NCBI GenBank assembly: GCA_002469605.1 | Contig: DKMV01000367.1 | Span: forward strand, 1 to 8,169 | Source of the DNA: Leclercia sp. UBA7405 | Lineage (GTDB): Bacteria > Pseudomonadota > Gammaproteobacteria > Enterobacterales > Enterobacteriaceae | Length of the DNA stretch: 8,169 bases | Reading direction: 5' to 3' | Shown: positions 1-6,640 of the stretch, piece after piece | How positions within the stretch are numbered: position 1 is the first letter of the stretch | How the letters are laid out: each line of letters starts with the position of its first letter | Notes under the pieces: generated by a model | What the model was told of the DNA's origin: nothing | The model's database searches: none | The model's input: only the letters and a program-made list of their open reading frames with translations | Made by a program: the position numbers and the translations under genes

Positions 1-387
1 CACTTCATCGATCAGATAAACTTTAAAGCGGCCGCGCGCCGGGGCGTACTGCACGTTATCCAGCAGATCGCGCGTATCTTCCACTTTGGTACGGGAAGCC
101 GCATCGATCTCGATTAAGATCAACAAAGCGGCCCTGCTCAATTTCCCGGCAGTTGTCGCACTTGCCACAGGGCGTAGCGGTAATACCGGTTTCGCAGTTC
201 AAGCCCTTTCGCCAGCAGGCGGGCAATAGAAGTTTTGCCCTACGCCGCGGGTGCCGGAGAAAAGCCAGGCGTGATGGATGCGGCCTAGCGATAAACCGTT
301 CGCCAGGGCGGTAAGCACATGTTCCTGGCCGACAACGTCAGCAAAGGTTTGGGGTCGCCATTTTCGGGCTAACACCTGATAACTCAT
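1..387 (-). CDS. dnaX: DNA polymerase III tau/gamma subunit, N-terminal part, frame broken by three insertions
   Basis: DnaX is the AAA+ ATPase of the clamp loader that places the beta sliding clamp on DNA. The start at 387 gives MSYQVLARKWRPQTFADVVG, the usual family N-terminus; an in-frame TTG at 402 only adds five residues. The reading frame is lost inside the Walker A motif (GTRGVGKTS expected), where one extra C lies in 238-240. It then runs into a TGA at 199-201 that contains a second extra C at 200. A third extra T lies at 114-115. Deleting these three bases gives a continuous 128-codon product with Walker A, the zinc-module cysteines (PCGKCDNC plus the Cys of GLNC) and the start of Walker B (VYLIDEV), where the window ends. 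DnaX is essential, so sequencing error is more likely than a true pseudogene. It follows apt on the same strand after 89 bases. Identity is certain; the state of the gene is not. Confidence 0.93.
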
Positions 388-436
388 GGGCAGGCTCTGC
401 AACGCTGGAAGGTGGATATTCAGGGGGGTAATGCTA

Positions 437-467
437 CCACAACCTCACCCGTTGGGCGAGGTTGTGG
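437..467. repeat. Perfect hairpin between apt and dnaX
   Basis: CCACAACCTC (437-446) pairs perfectly with GAGGTTGTGG (458-467). After one A/C mismatch, an inner CCC-GTT-GGG stem (448-456) continues the helix. It starts ten bases after the apt stop in the direction of apt transcription, so it could act as an attenuating structure or mRNA 3' end. Neither strand shows a T-tract next to it, so a strong intrinsic terminator is unlikely. The adjacent GGGGAGAGGG (466-475) is identical to one arm of the palindrome at 2367-2389, so this may be a worn relative of that repeat. Confidence 0.6.
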
Positions 468-476
468 GGAGAGGGA

Positions 477-1028
477 TTAGTGACCCGGGAACGGCACCAG
501 GCTGTAGCTGGTGATGCCCTGTTTCTCGAGGCGCTGTTCACCGCCCAGATCGAACAGATTAATGATAAAGGCCGCATCGGTCACTTCGCCGCCCAGACGA
601 CGGATCAGCTTCACCGTCGCTTCGATGGTGCCGCCGGTCGCCAGCAGATCGTCCACTACCAGGACTTTGTCACCCGGCTGAATGGCATCAACGTGGATCT
701 CCAGCTGATCGGTGCCATATTCCAGCTCGTAGCTTTCAGCGATGGTAGCGCGCGGCAGTTTGCGCGGTTTACGCACCGGCACAAAACCGACGCCGAGCGC
801 CAGCGCAACCGGAGCGCCAAACAGGAAGCCGCGGGCTTCGGTGCCAACCACTTTGGTGATCCCGGCGTCTTTATAACGCGCTACCAGCAGTTCGATGCTG
901 AGCGCGTACGCTTTCGGGTCTTCCAGCAAGCTGGTGACGTCGCGGAAAAGAATGCCAGGCTTCGGATAATCCTGGATGCTTTTAATACTGTTTTTAAGAT
1001 ATTCAAGCTGCTGCGCAGTTGCGGTCAT
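477..1028 (-). CDS. apt: Adenine phosphoribosyltransferase
   Basis: Apt converts adenine and PRPP to AMP and pyrophosphate in the cytoplasm, salvaging purines. The product is 183 residues, the same length as the E. coli enzyme, beginning [15 protein letters not shown] and ending SLVPFPGH. The PRPP-binding loop [13 protein letters not shown] sits at residues 122-134, with the two acidic residues and TGG of type I phosphoribosyltransferases intact. [11 protein letters not shown] (residues 63-73) is the conserved base-pocket region. The frame stays open 18 codons further upstream, but the start at 1028 matches the family N-terminus and the upstream codons do not. A candidate promoter lies in the 151-base gap from ybaN. 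dnaX follows downstream on the same strand, with a hairpin in the 89-base gap. Confidence 0.97.
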   Translation of the reverse strand: MTATAQQLEYLKNSIKSIQDYPKPGILFRDVTSLLEDPKAYALSIELLVARYKDAGITKVVGTEARGFLFGAPVALALGVGFVPVRKPRKLPRATIAESYELEYGTDQLEIHVDAIQPGDKVLVVDDLLATGGTIEATVKLIRRLGGEVTDAAFIINLFDLGGEQRLEKQGITSYSLVPFPGH

Positions 1029-1134
1029 AAGTTTATGCCTGATTAAAACGGTGTTACTCACGGCGCGCGTCGGTACGGCCAAAGGAAGCGTTGTTTACCC
1101 TTTGACCAGGCGTGCCTGTGCTCGAAAACGGTCG

Positions 1135-1163
1135 AATTTACTGACTGTACGCGAGAATTGCAA
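1135..1163 (-). promoter_or_regulatory. Candidate sigma-70 promoter for apt
   Basis: On the minus strand a TTGCAA -35-like box (1158-1163) is followed, after exactly 17 bases, by a TAAATT -10-like box (1135-1140). Each matches four of six consensus bases. Its position about 107 bases before the apt start would give a leader of roughly 100 bases. This is a pattern match only. Confidence 0.4.
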
Positions 1164-1179
1164 CTGCCTTCGCAGCCCA

Positions 1180-1557
1180 TTATTGCTTTTGTTGCTTTTC
1201 ATCAACGACCGGGATCCGCCACATAAAAATAAGCAGGCAGGCGAGAATGGCCAGCAGCAGGAATCGCACCCACATTATTTTCACCAGCCACAATGAGATA
1301 GCAAAAGTCACCAGGATAACCGCTATGGCCCGGGGCTTCGCGCCGGGGGGCATCGCGCGGTGCTGCTGCCAGTGGCGCAGATAGCCGCCAAACCACGAGC
1401 GATAGAGCAGCCAGTGGTGAAAACGCGGCGACGAGCGGGCGAAGCACCAGGCCGCCAGCAGAATAAAGGGGGTGGTCGGCAGTAACGGCAAAACGACACC
1501 TAAGGTGCCCAGCACTACCGCAAGCCAGCCAATGATGAGTAGAATAGTACGCTGCAT
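1180..1557 (-). CDS. ybaN: YbaN, DUF454 family inner-membrane protein
   Basis: This is a 125-residue membrane protein of unknown biochemical role, the same length as E. coli YbaN. Residues 1-40 form two closely spaced hydrophobic segments around the family signature VLPLLPTTPFILLAAWCFA. A basic loop of aromatic and arginine residues follows (SSPRFHHWLLYRSWFGGYL), then two more hydrophobic segments at roughly 77-108, ending in a charged tail DEKQQKQ. The start at ATG 1557 (MQRTILLI) is preferred because it matches the family; a TTG six codons upstream would also be in frame. The gene diverges from priC across 50 bases and precedes apt on the same strand. DUF454 genes have no agreed function, so none is assigned here. 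Confidence 0.93.
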   Translation of the reverse strand: MQRTILLIIGWLAVVLGTLGVVLPLLPTTPFILLAAWCFARSSPRFHHWLLYRSWFGGYLRHWQQHRAMPPGAKPRAIAVILVTFAISLWLVKIMWVRFLLLAILACLLIFMWRIPVVDEKQQKQ

Positions 1558-1607
1558 AATGCGAATCGTTATCAAACTGAACGGCTACTGTACCACTGGA
1601 GAGCGGA

Positions 1608-2135
1608 TTGAAAACAGCCTTGCTTTTACAGACGCTGCAAAATCAGCTGACGGCCCTGCGTACCCAGGCCTCCCCTCTGATGCAGCACGCCACCCTGAAG
1701 CCGCGCTTTGACCGGACGCTGTTTCGCACCCGTTCGACCCGAATGCAGGATTATCTGGATGAAGCCCGGCACAATCTGGATGAGCTACAGCAGGCGGTTG
1801 AAAAAGGCCGCAAAGAGCAGGTTGTCTGGCTGGCTGAACACCTTGCCCAGCAGATCGCCGCCCTGCATCGGGAGATCGCCGCCTGGCCCCTTCGGGCATG
1901 GGATAGCGCCTCGCCCGGTGCCATGAAATGGCAGCGCAAGCGGCTGGAGCACCAGGAGTTTGAGCGTCGGTTATATGAGATGAAACGCGATCGCCAGGCC
2001 CGTCTGAACGCCGCCGAAACCCTGGAAGAGCAGCAGCTATTGATGCGCGAATTAATGGCGCTGGAGGGCAGGATTGTGCGCTGCCGCCAGGCGCTGGATG
2101 AGATTGAACGCGTGCTTGCCCAAATAACCCGCTAA
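1608..2135 (+). CDS. priC: Primosomal replication protein N'' (PriC)
   Basis: PriC takes part in PriA-independent restart of stalled replication forks, helping load DnaB through SSB and DNA contacts. The 175-residue product equals the E. coli length and keeps conserved stretches VWLAEHLAQQI, AWPLRAWDSA, WQRKRLEHQEFERRLYEM and RCRQALDEIE. The protein is almost wholly helical and rich in Arg, Gln and Glu, as expected for this DNA- and SSB-binding protein. The start is TTG at 1608, chosen because MKTALLLQ matches the family and a GGAGAG Shine-Dalgarno lies at 1598-1603. It is divergent from ybaN. It is followed after 12 bases by rsmS, almost certainly in one operon. Confidence 0.95.
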   Translation: MKTALLLQTLQNQLTALRTQASPLMQHATLKPRFDRTLFRTRSTRMQDYLDEARHNLDELQQAVEKGRKEQVVWLAEHLAQQIAALHREIAAWPLRAWDSASPGAMKWQRKRLEHQEFERRLYEMKRDRQARLNAAETLEEQQLLMRELMALEGRIVRCRQALDEIERVLAQITR

Positions 2136-2147
2136 CTGGAGAAACCG

Positions 2148-2306
2148 ATGTCGCTGGAAAACGCCCCGGAAGAGGTCAAGCTGGCCGTGGATCTGATTAT
2201 GCTGCTGGAAAATAATGAAATTCCGGCGCAGACGGTGCTGAAGGCGCTGGAGATTGTGAAACGGGATTTTGAGGGGAAACTACCCTCACCCCTGCCCTCT
2301 CCCTAA
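2148..2306 (+). CDS. rsmS: Small protein RsmS/YbaM with repeat-encoded C-terminus
   Basis: This is a 52-residue protein beginning [20 protein letters not shown], matching the E. coli YbaM family, which public annotation often calls pleiotropic regulatory protein RsmS; its mechanism is not established. A GGAGA Shine-Dalgarno (2138-2142) lies six bases before ATG 2148, and only 12 bases separate it from priC, so the two are likely co-transcribed and perhaps translationally coupled. Residues 1-45 follow the family well. The last seven residues, PSPLPSP, do not: they and the TAA stop are encoded by an extragenic palindrome (2283-2317). The E. coli protein instead ends in a charged tail of similar length. 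The tail is therefore probably dispensable. Confidence 0.92.
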   Translation: MSLENAPEEVKLAVDLIMLLENNEIPAQTVLKALEIVKRDFEGKLPSPLPSP

Positions 2307-2317
2307 AAGGGAGAGGG
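2283..2317 (+). repeat. Extragenic palindrome copy A (CCCTCTCCC type)
   Basis: The element begins CCCTCACCCCTG and continues into CCCTCTCCCT (2295-2304), a three-base AAA loop and AGGGAGAGGG (2308-2317): a perfect ten-pair stem. It overlaps the end of rsmS, supplying its last seven codons and its TAA (2304-2306) at the loop. No T-tract follows, so it is not a canonical terminator. Copies B and C have the same layout in inverted orientation. Confidence 0.85.
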
Positions 2318-2322
2318 GGAAA

Positions 2323-2347
2323 AGCGGGGCCGGTGCGGCTCTGCGCT
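2323..2347. repeat. Hairpin in the spacer between palindromes A and B
   Basis: AGCG (2323-2326) pairs with CGCT (2344-2347) and GGGCCG (2327-2332) pairs with CGGCTC (2336-2341) with one G-T pair, around a GTG loop and a two-base bulge. GGAAAAGC-GGG-GCCGGTGC here is repeated in direct orientation after copy B (2401-2417), suggesting the spacer is part of a repeating unit. Confidence 0.5.
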
Positions 2348-2366
2348 AAAAGCGGCAGTCACTTTT

Positions 2367-2402
2367 CCCTCTCCCCTTAGGGGAGAGGGTCAGGGTGAGA
2401 GG
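2367..2402 (-). repeat. Extragenic palindrome copy B, inverted relative to A
   Basis: CCCTCTCCCC (2367-2376), loop TTA (2377-2379) and GGGGAGAGGG (2380-2389) make a perfect ten-pair stem. The flank TCAGGGTGAGAGG is the complement of the CCTCACCCCTG-type lead of copy A, so B is oriented on the minus strand. A and B can therefore also pair with each other over their length. It lies entirely between the two convergent genes. Confidence 0.85.
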
Positions 2403-2405
2403 AAA

Positions 2406-2436
2406 AGCAGGCCGGTGCCGATTGCTCTGGCCTGCT
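2406..2436. repeat. Perfect eight-pair hairpin between palindromes B and C
   Basis: AGCAGGCC (2406-2413) is the exact reverse complement of GGCCTGCT (2429-2436), with a 15-base loop. It shares the GGAAAAGC/GCCGGTGC direct repeat with the A-B spacer. No coding sequence overlaps it. Confidence 0.6.
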
Positions 2437-2441
2437 GCCTC

Positions 2442-2476
2442 CCCTCTCCCTTTAAGCGAGAGGCTTAGGTTGAGGG
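2442..2476 (-). repeat. Extragenic palindrome copy C, degenerate, overlapping the mscK 3' end
   Basis: Read on the minus strand it begins CCCTCAACCTAAGCCTCTC and ends GGGAGAGGG, matching copies A and B with a few changes. The stem is reduced to CCTCTC/GAGAGG (2443-2448 with 2458-2463). It encodes the last seven residues (PQPKPLA) of MscK and contains its TAA at 2452-2454. Confidence 0.75.
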
Positions 2477-5400
2477 TCATCGCCCTTCATTTCGCGCTTC
2501 ACTTCCGTATGCTCATCGCCCTTCTCGTTACGCAGATGCACTTCCAGCTGATTAAAGGCTATGTTGATCCCGTTTTCACGGCACAGGCGATCGATGGTGC
2601 GGTTTAGTTCATCCACCGTGTAGCTGCGATCGCGCAGTTCCCGCACATACAAACGCAGCTCGTGATCGAGGGTGCTCGCCCCGAAGGTGGTAAAGAAGAC
2701 CGACGGCTCGGGATCGTGCATTACTTTCGGGTGATCCATTGCCGCTTTCAGCAGCACTTTTTTCACCTTGTCCAGATCGGAACCGTAAGCCACCCCAAGG
2801 CGGATCACCACGCGGGTGATGGTATCCGACAGCGACCAGTTGATCAGACGCTCGGTCACAAAGGCCTTGTTCGGGATGATCACCTCTTTGCGATCGAAAT
2901 CGGTGATGGTAGTGGCGCGAATACGGATTTTACTGACGGTGCCCGAGAAGGTGCCGATGGTGACGGTGTCGCCAATACGCACCGGGCGCTCGAACAGGAT
3001 GATCAGGCCGGAGACGAAGTTACCGAAGATCTCCTGTAAGCCGAAACCAAGGCCCACCGACAGGGCCGCCGCCAGCCACTGCAGTTTATCCCACGAGACC
3101 CCCAGCGAGCCGAAGACGGTCATCGCCCCCGCCACCAGAATCACGTAGTTCAGAATGGTGGTGATGGCGTAGGAGGCCCCCTGGCGCATGTTCAGGCGCG
3201 AGAGCACCAGCACTTCCAGCAGACCCGGCAGGTTGCGGATCAAGGCCCAGGCCACCACCGACGAGACCAGGGCAAACAGCAAGCTACCCATGGTGACGTT
3301 TTTCACCACCGCCGCCCCCGCTTCGGTGCCGTTGTAGTGCCACAGGGTGATGCTGTCGAGATAGGCAAACACGGTGATTAAGTCTGACCAGATGGCCCAG
3401 AACAGCACGGCAAACAGGGCGATCATCACCAGCATGGTAATACGCAGCGTCTGCTGGTTAACCTGCTCGAGGGCGATGGTCGGCTCCTCCTGCGGCTCGG
3501 CCCCTTCGGCCCCCTCTTTCACCATATTCTGCCGGCGCGCCAGCGCGCGGCGATAGGCAATGCGGCGGGCCGCAACGCTCAGGCCGCGCAGCACGGTCTG
3601 ATAAAGCAGGTTCCAGATGATGACCAGATAGACGGTCTCAATCCAGCGGCCCGACAGGCGCAGCGTGGTATAGAAATAGCCGGTCGCCGTCAGCACCATC
3701 AGCGCCACGGGCACGATAGAGAGGACGGTTACCGTCGCCAGACGAATGGTATGGGACTCTTTATCACGCCAGCTGTCGCGGCACATCGGCCACATCAGCA
3801 CGGCGATCAGCAGCAGGTTGAGCAGGATAACAAACTGCCCCAGCACGTCGTCCATCAGATGCAGCGGCGAAAGCTCGGCAAGCACCGACCAGAAGTGCAG
3901 CGGCAGCAGCGCCAGGCTGATACGGACAATCTGACGGCGCCAGTGGCTGGTAAGGTTCTCCGGCATGTTGAAGTGGCGCACCGCCACGCCCTCTTTTTCC
4001 AGCACCTTCCAGCAAAGGCCAAACACCAGCCAGAAGAGCGCCAGTTTTTTACTGAAGGCCCACAGCAGATCGCTGATATTGAGCTGCATTTTCAGCAGGA
4101 TCAGCCCCACCGCCAGGATCAGCAGGCAGACCGGCAGAGCGCGGATCAGATCGATGAGGATCGCTTTCGGGGTGTGCAGCTGGCTGTCGTTACGTAACTG
4201 CCCCACCTCGTTGGCCAGCTTCGCCTGGTACGCTTTCAGCCAGTTCAGACGCCAGCGGATAAGGCCGGCAATCAGCAGCAGAGGCAGCCCGGCGAGGAAA
4301 GCGATCGCCACCGCGGGCCAGGCCTTTTCCCAGTTGACGGTGATCTTCATCGCCTTAACCTGGTCTTTCAGGGTGCCGGGGAAGGATTTGATCCAGTCCC
4401 AGTCCATCGGTTTGTTGCTGTTTACCCAGAAGATTTGCTGGGTGAGGATCTCCTGCAGGCTTTTGGATACGCTTACCAGCTGCTGCTGGTTAATTTGCAG
4501 GTTAATCGCCATCATCAGCTGATTGCCGAGCTGTTTGTTCAGCTGGTCGAGCAGCTCGCGGCGCATATCCACCACCTGCAGCAGCGCGTCGTGCACCTCA
4601 TCGTTCACCTCGCTGCGGTGCCCCTCCTCCAGTTTGGCGACAAAGCTGTCGCTCTGGAACAGGGCATCGCGCTGCTGATTAACTTCAAACTGTTCGAGAC
4701 GCAGGTCGGCGATACGGTTGGTCATATCCTCCAGCTCGTCGGCGGACGGCAGGGTCTGCTGCTGCTGATAGAGGATACGCGACAGCAGCAGGCTGCCCTT
4801 CAGCACCGCAATCTGCTCTTTGATGTTGCGCTCTGACTGCAGGGCACGATCCAGCCAGTTTTTAACTTTAATATTCTGCTGCACCAGCGCGTTGCCGTTT
4901 TCGGTGGCGCCAATCAGCCGCTGGCTGAGCTGGTGGTTAACGTCCAGCTCCTGTTTGACCAGCGGGTTCTCCTGGATACGGGCCGTCTCGTCAGGGGTGA
5001 TAGCTTCCTGGGCGGTCTTCTCCGTCAGGGTGAGGCGTTTGCTGTTCACCGCCTCCTGCAGAAGCTGGAGCTGATGCTCAAGACGGTTAATATTGGCGGT
5101 GACGTAATCGCGCTGCTTTTGCAGGGTGTCCTGCAGCACGGTGTTGCCTTCCAGGCTTTTACGCTGCTGCTCGATCTGCGCGTTCAATAGCGTTTGCTGC
5201 GCCATCAGCAGAGTTTGTTGAGTGGGCCGCAGCGCGGTCTCGCCAACCGCGGTGCCGTTCAGGCGGTTGCGGATCTCCTGAAGCTGCTGGGAAGCCGCAT
5301 ACATGGCGTTCTGCACCCGCTCCGGCTGGGTTTGCAGCGACACCAGCTGGCTGTTGTAGGTCGAGAGGTCGCTCTGGGCGGTTTGCAGATCGTCCAGCAG

Positions 5401-5811
5401 CTGCGCCACCCGGGATTCAAGCTGGCGCAGGGAGAGGGTCGCCAGCGTTTTACGGGTCTCGGCATCGCTGTCCACATCCCCAAGCGCACTCAGCCCTTCG
5501 GTTGCCTTGCGCATCTCTTCCGGCGCCTGCTGCACCTTCTGGCGTAATTGTGTGGTTTCGGCCTTGATCCGCTCAATTTTATCGAGCGTCTCTATGGTTT
5601 CCGTCAGATCCTGCTGAACCAGCTTATCCTGAGGCGAAAGCGCTTTCTGTTTGCTCAGGGCATCCAGCTGGCTTTGCAGATCGGCGCGGGTTGGCGTATC
5701 GCTACCATTTGCGGCGGCGCGGGCAACGGCAGCCTGAGGAAGCGTAAAAAGAACCAGAATAAACAGAACAAAGGCGCAAAAAGGGTGTTGCCTGCGAATG
5801 AAGTGCGACAT
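2452..5811 (-). CDS. mscK: Potassium-dependent mechanosensitive channel MscK (KefA)
   Basis: MscK is a large inner-membrane MscS-family channel that opens on membrane tension when external potassium is high. The product is 1119 residues, against 1120 in E. coli. An N-terminal signal peptide (RRQ, then CAFVLFILVLFTLPQAAVARA) leads to a long Gln- and Leu-rich coiled-coil periplasmic domain to about residue 480. Eleven hydrophobic segments follow from about 495 to 940. The last is the pore region, including GLGFGLQEIFGNF near 917-928, and then comes the MscS beta domain with DFDRKEVIIPNKAF near 965-978. ATG 5811 is chosen because the signal peptide and family N-terminus begin there. A GTG 22 codons upstream is in frame but would precede the signal peptide with unrelated residues. 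The Shine-Dalgarno is weak. The last seven residues come from palindrome C. It lies 111 bases after acrR on the same strand. Confidence 0.96.
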   Translation of the reverse strand: MSHFIRRQHPFCAFVLFILVLFTLPQAAVARAAANGSDTPTRADLQSQLDALSKQKALSPQDKLVQQDLTETIETLDKIERIKAETTQLRQKVQQAPEEMRKATEGLSALGDVDSDAETRKTLATLSLRQLESRVAQLLDDLQTAQSDLSTYNSQLVSLQTQPERVQNAMYAASQQLQEIRNRLNGTAVGETALRPTQQTLLMAQQTLLNAQIEQQRKSLEGNTVLQDTLQKQRDYVTANINRLEHQLQLLQEAVNSKRLTLTEKTAQEAITPDETARIQENPLVKQELDVNHQLSQRLIGATENGNALVQQNIKVKNWLDRALQSERNIKEQIAVLKGSLLLSRILYQQQQTLPSADELEDMTNRIADLRLEQFEVNQQRDALFQSDSFVAKLEEGHRSEVNDEVHDALLQVVDMRRELLDQLNKQLGNQLMMAINLQINQQQLVSVSKSLQEILTQQIFWVNSNKPMDWDWIKSFPGTLKDQVKAMKITVNWEKAWPAVAIAFLAGLPLLLIAGLIRWRLNWLKAYQAKLANEVGQLRNDSQLHTPKAILIDLIRALPVCLLILAVGLILLKMQLNISDLLWAFSKKLALFWLVFGLCWKVLEKEGVAVRHFNMPENLTSHWRRQIVRISLALLPLHFWSVLAELSPLHLMDDVLGQFVILLNLLLIAVLMWPMCRDSWRDKESHTIRLATVTVLSIVPVALMVLTATGYFYTTLRLSGRWIETVYLVIIWNLLYQTVLRGLSVAARRIAYRRALARRQNMVKEGAEGAEPQEEPTIALEQVNQQTLRITMLVMIALFAVLFWAIWSDLITVFAYLDSITLWHYNGTEAGAAVVKNVTMGSLLFALVSSVVAWALIRNLPGLLEVLVLSRLNMRQGASYAITTILNYVILVAGAMTVFGSLGVSWDKLQWLAAALSVGLGFGLQEIFGNFVSGLIILFERPVRIGDTVTIGTFSGTVSKIRIRATTITDFDRKEVIIPNKAFVTERLINWSLSDTITRVVIRLGVAYGSDLDKVKKVLLKAAMDHPKVMHDPEPSVFFTTFGASTLDHELRLYVRELRDRSYTVDELNRTIDRLCRENGINIAFNQLEVHLRNEKGDEHTEVKREMKGDDPQPKPLA

Positions 5812-5902
5812 AGGTTTACGTGTGCTGTGCGGTGAGTGACCAAAAATAATCGGCGTGAAGAATATCACGCTAACCACAAGTGGAATAGCGGCACGTCCGG
5901 CT

Positions 5903-5918
5903 CCAGGAGAATTCCTGG
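5903..5918. repeat. Small hairpin in the acrR-mscK gap
   Basis: CCAGGA (5903-5908) and TCCTGG (5913-5918) form a six-pair stem with a four-base loop just downstream of the acrR stop. No T-tract follows on the minus strand, so it is at most a weak end signal. I found no convincing mscK promoter in this 111-base gap, so read-through from acrR remains possible. Confidence 0.35.
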
Positions 5919-5922
5919 CTCG

Positions 5923-6576
5923 TTACGCGGGCTGGCCGTCAGGCGCGGCGCGCAGCGTGGGACAGAACTGGTACATCTCCAGTAAAATCGCCACGTACTC
6001 CCGGGCTTCGCGTTTTAAATCGAAAGATTCAGGGGCAAAGAGCCAGTTTTCCATCAGGCCGGAGATATAGCTGCGCATCAGAATGGCGGCACGGCGAGTG
6101 ATTAAATCGGCAGGCAGCATTCTGGCCTGGATACAGTGCGTGAGGGTTTGCTCGATGCGGTCGTAGCTCTCCAGACAGAGGCTCCGCTGCGCCTGTTGCA
6201 CCACGGCCATTTCGCCGACAAACTCACATTTATGATAGATGATTTCCATCATTAAACGGCGGCGTTCTTCGATAACCGTCGCTTCGAGGATATAGACCAG
6301 AATTTCTCTCAGAACTGAGAGTGGATCGTCAGGGAATTTTGCCTGATACTCAGTCTCAAGATCGGTAATATTGGATTCTGAAAGCACCCAAATTTCACCA
6401 AATAAATCTGACTTATTTTTGAAATGCCAATAAATAGCGCCACGGGTGACCCCGGCCGCCTGCGCAATCTGCGCCAGCGAGGTGGAGGAGACACCCTGTT
6501 GCGAAAACAAGCGCATCGCCACATCAAGGATGTGTTGCCGTGTCTCAAGTGCTTGTTGTTTGGTTTTTCGTGCCAT
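5923..6576 (-). CDS. acrR: TetR-family repressor of the acrAB efflux operon
   Basis: AcrR binds a palindrome upstream of acrAB and is released by drug ligands, raising efflux. The 217-residue product begins [20 protein letters not shown], as in E. coli (215 residues). The TetR helix-turn-helix spans roughly residues 10-56, with [21 protein letters not shown] the helix-turn-helix core. The C-terminal ligand and dimer domain retains [39 protein letters not shown] and [15 protein letters not shown]. There is no frameshift or premature stop, so nothing here suggests loss of repression. It diverges from acrA; its own start lies 28 bases from the operator, so autoregulation is likely. Its first seven codons coincide with a marbox. 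It differs from E. coli mostly by conservative changes plus a different tail (RAAPDGQPA). Confidence 0.97.
   Translation of the reverse strand: MARKTKQQALETRQHILDVAMRLFSQQGVSSTSLAQIAQAAGVTRGAIYWHFKNKSDLFGEIWVLSESNITDLETEYQAKFPDDPLSVLREILVYILEATVIEERRRLMMEIIYHKCEFVGEMAVVQQAQRSLCLESYDRIEQTLTHCIQARMLPADLITRRAAILMRSYISGLMENWLFAPESFDLKREAREYVAILLEMYQFCPTLRAAPDGQPA
6557..6576 (-). promoter_or_regulatory. Marbox (MarA/SoxS/Rob/RamA site) overlapping acrR start
   Basis: Read on the minus strand from 6576 the sequence ATGGCACGAAAAACCAAACA fits the published marbox consensus AYnGCACnnWnnRYYAAAYn at every defined position. These bases are also the acrR start codon and codons 2-7. The centre is roughly 85-90 bases upstream of the likely acrA transcription start, which fits the known activation of acrAB by MarA-type regulators. 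The match is seen; binding is inferred from E. coli knowledge. Confidence 0.75.
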
Positions 6577-6604
6577 ACCCGGGTGAAATTTAAGGAGCCA
6601 GATT

Positions 6605-6628
6605 TACATACATTTATGAATGTATGTA
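6605..6628. promoter_or_regulatory. AcrR operator palindrome
   Basis: A 24-base palindrome has arms TACATACATT (6605-6614) and AATGTATGTA (6619-6628) around a four-base centre TATG. As I recall the E. coli AcrR site, it is the same apart from one central base. It sits between acrR and acrA next to the acrA promoter, so bound AcrR can hinder both transcription units. Confidence 0.9.
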
Positions 6629-6640
6629 CCATAGCATGAC

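Noticed and set aside
114..240. The dnaX frame breaks as programmed ribosomal frameshifting
   Set aside because: The known dnaX frameshift signal (A-rich slippery heptamer with hairpin) lies much further downstream in the gene, outside this window. None of the three sites here is a slippery heptamer, and all three are plain one-base insertions.
462..1046. A 194-codon open frame antisense to apt
   Set aside because: It is codon-aligned with apt on the opposite strand and explained by the same codon bias; no recognisable product.
2295..2389. Palindromes A and B as ordinary rho-independent terminators
   Set aside because: The stems are strong but neither strand has a T-run immediately after them, so canonical intrinsic termination is not supported.
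2283..2476. The palindrome cluster as a CRISPR array
   Set aside because: Only three copies in mixed orientation, with spacers that are themselves repeated and palindromic, and no cas genes.
3751..4197. A 148-codon plus-strand frame inside mscK, and several similar ones
   Set aside because: Low-complexity His/Gln/Arg-rich translations typical of the reverse strand of a GC-rich membrane-protein gene; mscK itself is intact and full length.
5811..5877. Upstream GTG start for mscK at 5877
   Set aside because: It would add 22 residues, unrelated to the E. coli N-terminus, ahead of a clear signal peptide.
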